Of a DNA stretch of 22,186 bases, positions 1 through 6,582 are shown piece after piece (position 1 is the stretch's first letter; the number at the start of each line of letters is the position of its first letter). The DNA lies in the IMG/VR virus record IMGVR_UViG_3300031788_000446, positions 1 to 22,186 of that record; one strand, given 5' to 3'. The DNA comes from a virus. Position numbers and translations under genes: made by a program. Under the pieces are notes generated by a model. That model was given only the letters and a program-made list of their open reading frames with translations, was not told the DNA's origin and did no database searches.

Positions 1-29
1 ACTCTCTAAGAGCTTTTTATACGATTAAA

Positions 30-368
30 ATGTTGCTTTTGAGCATTGGTATTTTATTTTTTCATCTTAGATTCTATGGGGACAACCCAATAGCTTTGAT
101 GCTTAATGGCAACTATAGAATATCTTTTGGCCTAATAGCACTAAGTATGACAGTATTAGGTGTGTTGAATATCTTATTCAAGAAGTATATGGCAGGTTTA
201 GCTTTCGCTCTTGGCAACCTAATGATATTTAGTATGCTGTCTGTTGACGCTTTATCGCACGGAGTATGGACAATCGCCGCTATATCGTATTTTATGGATA
301 TGCTTGCGAATGCGTGGCTGTATTTCAAATTACGTTTTGACAATATTAATTTAAATCTAAAATATTAA
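30..368 (+). CDS. small integral membrane protein, unknown function, possibly 5'-partial
   Basis: The 112-residue product is strongly hydrophobic, with three or four likely membrane segments (about residues 1-16, 30-50, 54-73 and 78-98) and a short charged tail. I recognise no family. The reading frame is open back to the left edge of the window, so the real start may lie upstream and ATG 30 may be internal. It ends with TAA just before the promoter of the Nudix gene. A membrane location is inferred from hydrophobicity alone. Confidence 0.55.
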   Translation: MLLLSIGILFFHLRFYGDNPIALMLNGNYRISFGLIALSMTVLGVLNILFKKYMAGLAFALGNLMIFSMLSVDALSHGVWTIAAISYFMDMLANAWLYFKLRFDNINLNLKY

Positions 369-371
369 CGC

Positions 372-399
372 TTGACGTTCGGATAAAAAATAGTACAGT
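372..399 (+). promoter_or_regulatory. sigma70-like promoter of the Nudix gene, leaderless
   Basis: TTGACG (372-377), a 16-base spacer, then TACAGT (394-399). Seven bases separate the -10 box from ATG 407, so transcription should start at or next to the A of the start codon. The same layout recurs through the window. Confidence 0.7.
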
Positions 400-406
400 C
401 GAGAAA

Positions 407-847
407 ATGAAACGCCGCCTAGGAAAAACTGCCGCTGTAATCCTCACCCGAGGAGGTCTATTTTGTTTGTCTCAGCGCACGAATACTGAAATGTTTAGTG
501 GTTATTGGCAGTATCCCGGTGGTCGCGAGGATTCTCCAGAGGAAACGCATCTGCAAATTGCTTTGCGAGAATTGAAAGAAGAGACTGGTCTTACGCCGCA
601 TCCCGCTCGCCTTAATGAACTTGGCAATAACATCTACGATACGGATTGCGAGAGTTGTGTTTTGTTTCATTTAGAATTACATCCCGGCGAGGAGCCTCAG
701 TGGATTGAAAAGCACAAACATAATTCGTGGCGCTGGTTTCCGTTTGGGATGATTAAGGGGTTACAGTTGATTGAAGGTACGTACGCTTTTGTCGAAAAAG
801 TTTACCTTGACAAAAATAAAAATACCTGTAAAACTTGCAGAAGTTAA
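407..847 (+). CDS. Nudix hydrolase (MutT-like)
   Basis: The 146-residue protein has the Nudix fold signature. A WQYPGG stretch leads into the Nudix box at about residues 38-62, with RELKEETGL carrying the metal-binding glutamates. The loop between the box glycine and its first glutamate is one residue longer than the strict consensus. The family hydrolyses nucleoside diphosphates linked to another moiety (dNTPs, ADP-ribose, NAD, caps); the substrate cannot be read from the sequence. The tail is lysine- and cysteine-rich. The start is set by the leaderless promoter ending at 399, and there is no Shine-Dalgarno site. The tRNA promoter lies inside its 3' end. The window's other NAD/ADP-ribose genes make an ADP-ribose-type substrate attractive, but that is inference. 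Confidence 0.88.
   Translation: MKRRLGKTAAVILTRGGLFCLSQRTNTEMFSGYWQYPGGREDSPEETHLQIALRELKEETGLTPHPARLNELGNNIYDTDCESCVLFHLELHPGEEPQWIEKHKHNSWRWFPFGMIKGLQLIEGTYAFVEKVYLDKNKNTCKTCRS
807..834 (+). promoter_or_regulatory. promoter of the tRNA gene
   Basis: TTGACA (807-812), a 16-base spacer, then TAAAAC (829-834), all inside the 3' end of the Nudix gene. The predicted start near 841 gives about 8 bases of 5' leader before the mature tRNA at 849, which would need RNase P removal. Confidence 0.65.
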
Positions 848-848
848 T

Positions 849-923
849 GCTTCGTTCGTATAATCGGTAATACACGAGTCTCTAAAACTCAGAATTAGGA
901 TTCGAATTCCTAACGAAGCACCA
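849..923 (+). tRNA. tRNA with anticodon CUA, predicted amber (UAG) suppressor
   Basis: A full cloverleaf can be drawn by hand. The acceptor stem GCTTCGT (849-855) pairs perfectly with ACGAAGC (913-919), followed by discriminator A920 and encoded CCA (921-923). The D stem is GTAT (858-861) with ATAC (870-873), with GG in the loop. The anticodon stem has 4 bp, GAGT with ACTC, plus a C-A mismatch at its base. The 7-base loop CTCTAAA (880-886) has U33, then anticodon CUA (882-884), then A37. The T stem TAGGA (896-900) pairs with TCCTA (908-912) around TTCGAAT. CUA pairs with the stop codon UAG. The amino acid cannot be assigned by eye. The HNH start codon lies 2 bases after the CCA. Confidence 0.87.
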
Positions 924-925
924 AT

Positions 926-1258
926 ATGGCGTGGAAATTATCAAAGCGACAAATCAGAGAAAGATTTCGTAAACACGTTTACGAACGTGATGGACACAAA
1001 TGTAAAATTTGTATGGTGCCTATTACTGAATGCCAAAATTTGGAAGTTCACCATATTACAGACCGAAATGAAATATTTGGAGGAGGTTACGTTAAGGAAA
1101 ACGGGATAACACTTTGTCCAAAACACCATGATAAAGCTGAGGATTTTCATCGTAACAAGCCGGTAGATGAAGGATTTTACCCTAATGACCTGTATGCTTT
1201 AATAGGTTCTACTCGTGCCAAAGCTGAGGAAGCGGCTAGAAAAGAACTTGATGAATAG
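926..1258 (+). CDS. HNH endonuclease-like protein
   Basis: This 110-residue protein has a compact HNH (His-Cys) core: ERDGHKCKIC with C26 and C29, VHH at residues 41-43, N59, and LCPKHH with C64, H67 and H68. The four cysteine/histidine ligands would hold a structural zinc and H42/H43 would bind the catalytic metal. Free-standing HNH nucleases are common in large phages as homing elements. The ATG is only 2 bases after the tRNA CCA end, so tRNA 3' processing would leave an almost leaderless mRNA. The gene ends in TAG, the codon read by the adjacent tRNA; readthrough would add only three residues before TAA. The last codons overlap the next gene. Confidence 0.8.
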   Translation: MAWKLSKRQIRERFRKHVYERDGHKCKICMVPITECQNLEVHHITDRNEIFGGGYVKENGITLCPKHHDKAEDFHRNKPVDEGFYPNDLYALIGSTRAKAEEAARKELDE

Positions 1259-1544
1259 CTACGCTAAACCAATCTCCAACATCCTCTTGAACGATTTTAA
1301 GGGAGCGATGAAGAAACGCAAACTGACCATAGAAAATTGTGGCGTCGAGCCTGAATTGCTAGGTTTTCTGGTAAAAGGAATGGTCGATAAAACGTTTGAC
1401 CGCAAGTGGATGCTGAAATTTCTCAATAGCGAATTGGACAGAACGGTGCAGAGGATTGAAGATGGTGAGCCAGCGTTCGAAAAGCCTATGACGATGGATG
1501 AATTAAAAAATCTGTTGACAAATTTAGAAACCATTGTAAAGTAG
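1251..1544 (+). CDS. hypothetical protein, 97 residues
   Basis: I do not recognise this protein. The ATG at 1251 overlaps the end of the HNH gene (its TAG is 1256-1258), which suggests translational coupling; an in-frame start at 1215 would run deeper into the HNH gene and is less likely. The product looks helical and charged, without cysteines for metal binding beyond a single one. It ends in TAG followed at once by TGA, so amber suppression would add a single residue. A perfect TTGACA promoter for the downstream RNA is embedded in its last ten codons. Confidence 0.65.
   Translation: MNSYAKPISNILLNDFKGAMKKRKLTIENCGVEPELLGFLVKGMVDKTFDRKWMLKFLNSELDRTVQRIEDGEPAFEKPMTMDELKNLLTNLETIVK
1515..1542 (+). 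promoter_or_regulatory. promoter of the structured RNA
   Basis: TTGACA (1515-1520), a 16-base spacer, then TAAAGT (1537-1542). The predicted start near 1548-1549 coincides with the first base of the long closing helix of the downstream RNA. This argues that the RNA is a primary transcript with its 5' end at 1548. Confidence 0.75.
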
Positions 1545-1547
1545 TGA

Positions 1548-1919
1548 TAGTTCTTTTAAATCAGTAAGCGACTCTACGCGCATTGCAGTTACCAGTTGTC
1601 CGTACGAAACTGAGAGCCCTGTAAGGTGAGAAAGTTCGCGTAACCAGACGAGACGATAGGAGAGCATAAATGCAAACGGGCCGAAATCAGTCATTAACAA
1701 AGCTGACGTAGAGGTTGCTGTAATACGTTACAGTGGATAAACCGGGATGCTCGCTAATACTACAAGTTAGGTTCAACTCAAACAGATTCAATAGTAATCG
1801 TCCTAAATGCGAATCGGGTTGAGGCGGCAGTGTTGGCAAACTGCGGGCTTCGAAAGAAGTTCAGTCAAATGTAGGGATAAAGCAGGAACGCGGCTACGGC
1901 TGCTGATTTAAAAGAACTA
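1548..1919 (+). ncRNA. rnpB-like: structured RNA of about 370 nt, RNase P RNA-like (divergent)
   Basis: This is the only long gene-free stretch in the window. Its ends form a perfect 17-bp helix (1548-1564 with 1903-1919), matching P1 of RNase P RNA. CTCTAC (1572-1577) pairs with GTAGGG (1871-1876), as P2. TTGCAG (1583-1588) with CTGTAA (1619-1624), plus an inner CAGTT/AACTG, forms a P3-like hairpin with an internal loop. GAGAAAGUUCGCGU (1628-1641) resembles conserved region I and pairs with AACGCGGCU (1887-1895), as P4, including a single bulged U (1635) like the universal bulged U of P4. The 3' segment AAAUG...CAGGAACGCGGCU resembles conserved region V. A GAAA-capped hairpin (1848-1859) sits where P18 would be. 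The length fits (E. coli about 377 nt). The specificity domain is not clearly recognisable and sequence identity is low. RNase P RNA cuts 5' leaders from pre-tRNA. A different structured RNA remains possible. Confidence 0.62.
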
Positions 1920-1926
1920 ACACCTT

Positions 1927-2421
1927 ATGAGTTTAAAAACCATCGCATTACCTAGATACGTACTTGAAGACCCTGCGTTCAGCAGCGTTATTTCAGATAC
2001 GTCTGCAATTATTTCTTGTTATGCTTGGTTCGATGGGCTTCCTTTGAAGCTCGAACATCTCAATATTGAATATCGTAAAATTCCTTTTCTACGTTGTATG
2101 TTTATGGAGGAAGAGAAGAGTTTTACATATCCAGATGAGGAACTCTATGGAGCGGTACGCGGAAAGACTGTGAAAGCAATTAGTGATGCGGACGCTGATG
2201 AAATTATCAGTTTCGTTGATAATTGTATAGCGATTGGCGTTGATAGGTTTGTCGTTCACTGTAGCGCAGGCGTTTCTCGCAGCCCCTCTATCGCTTTAGC
2301 TTTGCACGAAATATACGGAGCGAAGCTGCCTAAAGACTTTTACGAAACAGGTCTGCCGAAGCCTCATATCGTCGCCGCTCTGAAAGCATCATACGGGAGG
2401 AAACATGGTCAGATTTGTTAA
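1927..2421 (+). CDS. dual-specificity (tyrosine-type) protein phosphatase
   Basis: The 164-residue protein carries the cysteine-phosphatase signature HCSAGVSRSPS, with C112 as the nucleophile and R118 binding phosphate. The preceding VDRFVVH strand and helices are typical of the DSP/PTP fold. It should hydrolyse phosphotyrosine or phosphoserine/threonine in proteins; some members act on RNA 5' ends or other phosphate esters. It starts 8 bases after the closing helix of the structured RNA and has no clear ribosome-binding site of its own, so it may share that transcript. Its 3' end carries the strong GGGAGG ribosome-binding site of the macro-domain gene and overlaps it by 17 bases. Confidence 0.85.
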   Translation: MSLKTIALPRYVLEDPAFSSVISDTSAIISCYAWFDGLPLKLEHLNIEYRKIPFLRCMFMEEEKSFTYPDEELYGAVRGKTVKAISDADADEIISFVDNCIAIGVDRFVVHCSAGVSRSPSIALALHEIYGAKLPKDFYETGLPKPHIVAALKASYGRKHGQIC

Positions 2422-2902
2422 CGGAGATATGTTCGAACACCAACATGATTGCTATGTTAATACAATTAATTGTGTTGGCGCGATGGGCGCGGGTATTGCT
2501 TTAGAATTTAAGAACAGGCATCCACAAATGTACAAAGAGTACAAAAGGCTTTGTAACGAAGGAGAAATAGCGGTTGGTGACTGTTGGATTTACAAAGAGG
2601 GCGAATATTACCTAGCAAATTTAGCTGTAAAAAACAATTTTCGCCATCGGATTCGTTTGCCGTGGGCTAAGATTTCCATACGGAATCTGATAAATTCTAT
2701 AACGGATGGTCGGCTACCTGTTCATAGCGTGGCACTTCCACGTATCGGCTCTAAGAATGGAGGGAGAGGAGCGGAGTTTACGCAGTGGGGTGATTACTGG
2801 CCCGCTGATTCGGAAGCTGGATACAAAGAACTTTTGCAACCGTTTTTGCTTGCAGAATTAAAAAAGTGTCCTAAAGTGGAATTCACAATATATCACAGAT
2901 GA
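2405..2902 (+). CDS. macro domain protein, DarG/ALC1-like ADP-ribosyl hydrolase
   Basis: This 165-residue single macro domain opens with NGD (residues 6-8). The ADP-ribose-binding segment NTINCVGAMGAGIALEF spans residues 19-35 and the phosphate loop is LPRIGSKNGG. The NCVG.MG.GIA.EFK pattern is that of the DarG/TARG1-type branch, whose members remove ADP-ribose from DNA bases or from acidic residues. The start is supported by a strong GGGAGGAAAC ribosome-binding site overlapping the phosphatase gene. It is coupled to the next gene by an ATGA overlap. In this window it could reverse marks made by the phage PARP at 11807, or counter a host DarT-type toxin; no DarT gene is present. The substrate is inferred. 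Confidence 0.85.
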   Translation: MVRFVNGDMFEHQHDCYVNTINCVGAMGAGIALEFKNRHPQMYKEYKRLCNEGEIAVGDCWIYKEGEYYLANLAVKNNFRHRIRLPWAKISIRNLINSITDGRLPVHSVALPRIGSKNGGRGAEFTQWGDYWPADSEAGYKELLQPFLLAELKKCPKVEFTIYHR

Positions 2903-4143
2903 ATAAGCTCAACAAACAGGTCCACATTTTCGGAGGCGGTACATTCTCATATGTTCGTACGCACCTTGCTCTGGCCGCACCAGCGTTCGGAAGCACGGCA
3001 AGGAGTATTGTCAACCTTTTTGAGTCAGAGGTCAAATACAGAAATTTGACCGCTGTTTTGCATTTAACCAAAATGGCAGATGCCAGTTCCAAGCTCGTGA
3101 CAAATGATAACGTTGCGGAACGTGTGAAAGAAGTTATCGCCAATCCTCTCACGAAGATTGTTTTCTTTAACGTAGCTATGGTGGATTTCGAAGGAACTCT
3201 TGGGATAAGTAACAGCGGTAAATATGAACCTCGATTGGGTTCTGATAGCAATTATCTTATGGATTTGCGCCCCACCGCGAAGGTCGTAAATAGTATCCGT
3301 AAGACCCGCAAAGATATTTTCCTCGTATCTTTCAAGACCACCAGTGGTGCTAGTAGGGAAGAAATGTACCTAAAAGGGTTGAAGCTTCTTAAAACTTCTA
3401 GCTCTAACCTTGTGTTGGTCAACGACGTAAAAACATGCTGGAACATGGTCATTACCCCCGAGGAAGCAGCATACCATGAAACTCAAGACAGAGATGAAGT
3501 TTTGGCTGGCCTTGTTGAAATGGCGTGGCTCCGTAGCCACTTGACGTTTACACAGTCAACCGTTGTCGCTGGCGAAGCAGTGCCTTGGAATTCTCCAGAA
3601 GTACCTTCGTCACTTCGTAACGTAGTCGATTATTGTATCTCACGAAGGGCTTACAAGCCATTCAATAACTCTACGGTCGGACACTTCGCTGTCAAGGTAA
3701 ACGATAATACATTCCTTACCAGTATCCGTAAGAGTAACTTTAATGATTTGGATAAGGTTGGCCTTGTAAAGGTCGTAACCGATGGTCCCGATACTGTTAT
3801 TGCTTATGGCGCGAAGCCTTCTGTTGGTGGGCAGTCGCAACGCAGAGTATTTAGAGAGCATGAAGGTATGGATTGTATCGTACACTTCCATTCTCCGCTC
3901 AAGTCTGACGCTCCTGATGCAATTCCTATTCGCTCACAGCGCGAAGTGGAGTGCGGTAGCCACGAGTGCGGTAAGAATACCTCAAGCGGCTTGGCGCAGT
4001 TTGGTAACTTGAAAGCTGTCTATCTTGATAGGCACGGTCCTAACATCGTGTTCAATCGCGATATAGACCCGCAGGAGGTTATCAATTTCATCGACCGTAA
4101 CTTCGAGTTGGAAAAGAAGACCGGAGGATACAACCTCATATGA
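2899..4143 (+). CDS. CoaB (DFP)-like domain fused to a class II aldolase-like domain
   Basis: The 414-residue protein has two parts. The N-terminal half resembles the phosphopantothenoylcysteine synthetase (DFP/CoaB) fold: HIFGGGTFSYVR near residues 8-20 matches the GGT...VR nucleotide loop, VAMVDF matches the strand usually reading AVSDF, and later come LVSFKTTSG and LVLVNDVKT. The C-terminal part (from about residue 235) resembles class II aldolase/adducin proteins, with zinc-type histidines HFH (329, 331) and H379 in DRHGPNIVF. CoaB joins cysteine to phosphopantothenate; class II aldolases or epimerases act on sugar phosphates. The fused function is unknown to me. ATGA overlaps link it on both sides to the macro-domain and histidine-phosphatase genes. 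Confidence 0.7.
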   Translation: MNKLNKQVHIFGGGTFSYVRTHLALAAPAFGSTARSIVNLFESEVKYRNLTAVLHLTKMADASSKLVTNDNVAERVKEVIANPLTKIVFFNVAMVDFEGTLGISNSGKYEPRLGSDSNYLMDLRPTAKVVNSIRKTRKDIFLVSFKTTSGASREEMYLKGLKLLKTSSSNLVLVNDVKTCWNMVITPEEAAYHETQDRDEVLAGLVEMAWLRSHLTFTQSTVVAGEAVPWNSPEVPSSLRNVVDYCISRRAYKPFNNSTVGHFAVKVNDNTFLTSIRKSNFNDLDKVGLVKVVTDGPDTVIAYGAKPSVGGQSQRRVFREHEGMDCIVHFHSPLKSDAPDAIPIRSQREVECGSHECGKNTSSGLAQFGNLKAVYLDRHGPNIVFNRDIDPQEVINFIDRNFELEKKTGGYNLI

Positions 4144-4832
4144 AAATCCTATTAGTACGTCACGGCGAGTCCGAAGCTAACCAGAACAAACTGGTTCACA
4201 CTACAACTGCGGACCATGCTATCGGTCTATCTTGTAAGGGAGAAGACCAAGCGTTTGAAGCGGGTCGGTTTCTTCGTGACTTCTTTATGATTAGGGGTAA
4301 CTATGACCCGTACCATCCAAGAGATTTTATAAATAGCTATGACCATATTCGTATGTGGGTTAGCCCATATAAGCGAGCCCGTCAAACCGCCGAGCTAATA
4401 CGTTCAAAATGTAGCCGTATTAATGATGTCCGCGAGAACATTCATCTGGTTGAGCAACAGTTTGGATTGTTCGATGGTATGTCTCACGAAGGTCAGCTTA
4501 GTGAAATCCAACATAAATACCCAAATGAGTACGCTCATTACAAAAAGCAGGAAGACTTCGAGGGTAGGTTTTGGGCGCGTATGCCATTGGGTGAGAGTCG
4601 CTTCGATGTAGCATTACGAGTCCATCAGTGTTTCGGCACGTTTCACCGTGACGCTAAGAAGCATGATATTAATACAATCGTGGTGGTCGCCCATGGTTTG
4701 AGTATTAGGGCATTTGTAATGCAATGGTTGCACCTATCTCCTGAATGGTTTGAAAAAGAACCAAATCCCAAGAATTGCAGCATCCGTCTGATTGAGGATG
4801 GAGAAGATAGGGGATACATATATAACCCATGA
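4140..4832 (+). CDS. histidine phosphatase superfamily protein (phosphoglycerate mutase-like)
   Basis: The 230-residue protein begins MKILLVRHGESEAN, with the catalytic RHG(E) motif at residues 7-10. SPYKRARQTAELI holds the second conserved arginine and VVAHGLSIRAF holds the second catalytic histidine (H185). These residues form the phosphohistidine pocket. Family members dephosphorylate small molecules (sugar phosphates, alpha-ribazole phosphate) or proteins; the substrate cannot be deduced. It starts by ATGA overlap with the previous gene, with GGAGG about 13 bases upstream, and ends by ATGA overlap with the next. Confidence 0.9.
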   Translation: MKILLVRHGESEANQNKLVHTTTADHAIGLSCKGEDQAFEAGRFLRDFFMIRGNYDPYHPRDFINSYDHIRMWVSPYKRARQTAELIRSKCSRINDVRENIHLVEQQFGLFDGMSHEGQLSEIQHKYPNEYAHYKKQEDFEGRFWARMPLGESRFDVALRVHQCFGTFHRDAKKHDINTIVVVAHGLSIRAFVMQWLHLSPEWFEKEPNPKNCSIRLIEDGEDRGYIYNP

Positions 4833-5500
4833 AAAGATTCTTCGTAGTAATTCATATTCAAGACGTTCTTCAAGTTATGAAGAATATACAAATTTCCGTT
4901 GATGCGAAAGCTGATGGTGTTTTTCTTATTCATCATACTCGTAAGTTTACGACGCTTTTAGAAATTGCGGAAGCGGTACACCAGAAATATCCCGACCTTT
5001 GGATAGGTATCAATATGCTCGACCTGCCGACAGGAAAAGCTTTCACTAAAGTTCCTGCATGGGTACAGGGTTTATGGTGCGACGATGGCGGAATTGAAGA
5101 GAACGAAGACGGAACATTCGATTCTCTACGAGCGGAATTATATGACCGTGTTCGTATCAACTCAGGATGGCGCGGAGAATATTTTGGAGGCTTCGCATTC
5201 AAGTACCAAAAGCCTGTTAAAAATCTATTACAGGGCGCAAATATAGCTGCGCATTTCATGGATGTCGTTACGACTAGTGGCGATGGAACAGGCATTGCTG
5301 CGGAGTTAGATAAGATTAAAAAAATTTACGAAGGTGCATTCTTACGCGCTCATATTGGAATCGCAAGTGGTATTACGCCTGACAATATTGAGCAGTACCT
5401 ACCATGGGTTGATGATTTCTTAGTTGCGACAGGTATAAGTTCCGATTGTTTTAATCTGGACCCTTCGAAGGTTGCTTTACTTAGGAGTAAAATTCAATAA
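4829..5500 (+). CDS. TIM-barrel protein, BtpA/SgcQ-like
   Basis: The 223-residue protein reads as a beta/alpha barrel. Strand-like stretches VFLIHH, WIGINML, GLWCDDGG and DVVTTSGDGTG precede a C-terminal phosphate-binding pattern, IASGITPDNIEQYLPWVDDFLVATGIS. This order is typical of BtpA/SgcQ proteins and is also seen in phosphoribosylanthranilate isomerase (TrpF) barrels. The activity is unknown; a phosphorylated sugar or nucleotide-like ligand is likely from the phosphate loop. It lies inside the 1927-6175 operon with an ATGA overlap at its 5' end. A second TIM-barrel gene (8631), TrpC-like, lies downstream in the window. Confidence 0.6.
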   Translation: MKRFFVVIHIQDVLQVMKNIQISVDAKADGVFLIHHTRKFTTLLEIAEAVHQKYPDLWIGINMLDLPTGKAFTKVPAWVQGLWCDDGGIEENEDGTFDSLRAELYDRVRINSGWRGEYFGGFAFKYQKPVKNLLQGANIAAHFMDVVTTSGDGTGIAAELDKIKKIYEGAFLRAHIGIASGITPDNIEQYLPWVDDFLVATGISSDCFNLDPSKVALLRSKIQ

Positions 5501-5501
5501 T

Positions 5502-5891
5502 ATGTTATCATACAATATTTTCTTAGATGATGAACGTCCCATGGACAAAACTACTTGGGTAACATTCCCCGAGGGTATGTGGGTGGTCGCACGCAATTTC
5601 GAAGATTTCGTAAGTACCATTGAAGCGATGGGCCTTCCTGAGTTTATTTCGTTTGACCATGACCTTGCTGACGAGCATTATCAAGAAGGCGCAAAGTCAA
5701 ACTATACACAATTCAATTATGACAACATTACTGAAAAAACAGGAATGTGTTGCGCGAAGTGGCTTATAGAGTATTGTATAGACCATGATTTAGACCCTCC
5801 TAAGTGGCAATGCCACACGAAGAACCCATGCGGAGCAGACAATATTAATGGGTTGTTGAAGAATTATGCTGAATTCAGGAGCAAGAAATGA
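5502..5891 (+). CDS. cyclic-phosphate-processing receiver-like (cREC) domain protein
   Basis: The 129-residue protein has a receiver-like fold: FLDDERPM (acidic pair at residues 9-10), then ISFDHDLAD at 49-57, then CHTKNPCGADNI near 104-115. That order (LDDER, SFDHDL, HxxNPxG) is the pattern I know from the cyclic-phosphate processing receiver domain, a family proposed to act on 2',3'-cyclic phosphates in RNA repair contexts. I chose ATG 5502, two bases after the previous stop, over an in-frame TTG at 5472 inside the upstream gene; the first ten residues of the longer form match nothing in the family pattern. AGGAG at 5483-5487 is rather far upstream. It ends by ATGA overlap with the next gene. 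Confidence 0.72.
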   Translation: MLSYNIFLDDERPMDKTTWVTFPEGMWVVARNFEDFVSTIEAMGLPEFISFDHDLADEHYQEGAKSNYTQFNYDNITEKTGMCCAKWLIEYCIDHDLDPPKWQCHTKNPCGADNINGLLKNYAEFRSKK

Positions 5892-6175
5892 ATAAAGACA
5901 CAATCGAAATTAAACGTGCCGAGAAAATACCGCACGGATATTGGCTTTTAAGTGGTGCGCCAACAGATGGTTGTAATGATGTTTTAAATGCTATCGTAGA
6001 GTGGTCGCGAGACAAGAACGTGACTGTTTATCGTCATGTACTGCGTCATTCTTATGAGAGCTATGAAAAGTATAAGGGCGAAATATATGACCTAAATATT
6101 CCCGAAGTTCCGCCTGCAAAGATAGATTACTGCGACTTGGTATTCTATTGTGATATTTACTATCAGGAAAAATAA
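5888..6175 (+). CDS. hypothetical protein, 95 residues
   Basis: I do not recognise this protein. It is mixed in composition and tyrosine-rich near the end, with no signal peptide or membrane segment. An AGGAG ribosome-binding site (5877-5881) and an ATGA overlap with the receiver-like gene support the start. It is the last gene of the tightly coupled operon beginning at 1927. Confidence 0.7.
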   Translation: MNKDTIEIKRAEKIPHGYWLLSGAPTDGCNDVLNAIVEWSRDKNVTVYRHVLRHSYESYEKYKGEIYDLNIPEVPPAKIDYCDLVFYCDIYYQEK

Positions 6176-6186
6176 ATCTACGTCTT

Positions 6187-6582
6187 ATGATTAAAGCGAC
6201 CCAAGAAGAGTACGATACCCTTTCCGAGAATGCTAAGATGGTACTAGCTATGTACTCTAATGACGACGGACAGTATATTGATATTTCGGACGCTTTCAAA
6301 TTCGTTGGCCGCTGTATGGAAAATACTGGATTGGCAGCAGAGCGTGAAGACCAACCCGACCGCTTGTACGGTGTGCAAGAGGGTCTAATGGAGCTTGAGG
6401 ATAAGGGGTGGGTCGAGCAGACGAACATGGACGAGTATACCATAAGAAAATCCCTTGACTTCCCTATAAAAACCTCTACAGTCGAGGGATGTTCAACGCA
6501 ACCGGAAAACTCATCTACAACCCAACTCCTATGCGGGCTAATTTCAAGGCTCGCAAGGAAGTTTCGTGGGCGTGCAAGCTGA
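6187..6582 (+). CDS. hypothetical protein, 131 residues, overlapping the 2H phosphoesterase gene
   Basis: Residues 1-95 are acidic and look like a small helical (possibly winged-helix-like) domain, with SENAKMVLAMYSNDDGQYIDISDAF followed by LMELEDKGWVEQ. This part resembles proteins that measure a short helical bundle and a wing, but I cannot name a family. The last ~31 residues are read in the same DNA as the start of the 2H phosphoesterase and its promoter; they are serine/arginine-rich and probably are not a conserved domain. The start lies 11 bases after the previous stop, without a strong ribosome-binding site. Confidence 0.6.
   Translation: MIKATQEEYDTLSENAKMVLAMYSNDDGQYIDISDAFKFVGRCMENTGLAAEREDQPDRLYGVQEGLMELEDKGWVEQTNMDEYTIRKSLDFPIKTSTVEGCSTQPENSSTTQLLCGLISRLARKFRGRAS
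6455..6482 (+). promoter_or_regulatory. leaderless promoter of the 2H phosphoesterase gene
   Basis: TTGACT (6455-6460), a 16-base spacer, then TACAGT (6477-6482), the same -10 box as at the Nudix gene. Six bases separate it from ATG 6489. It lies inside the upstream ORF and decides the start of the nested downstream gene. Confidence 0.7.

Noticed and set aside
1548-1919. tmRNA, group I intron, GOLLD or HEARO as the identity of the structured RNA
   Set aside because: There is no tRNA-like end with CCA and no resume ORF for tmRNA. The group I P7 core sequences were not found, and the flanks form one helix rather than exons. GOLLD is about twice as long. HEARO should precede an IscB-type gene, whereas a phosphatase follows here. 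None matches as well as RNase P, though only a covariance search would settle it.
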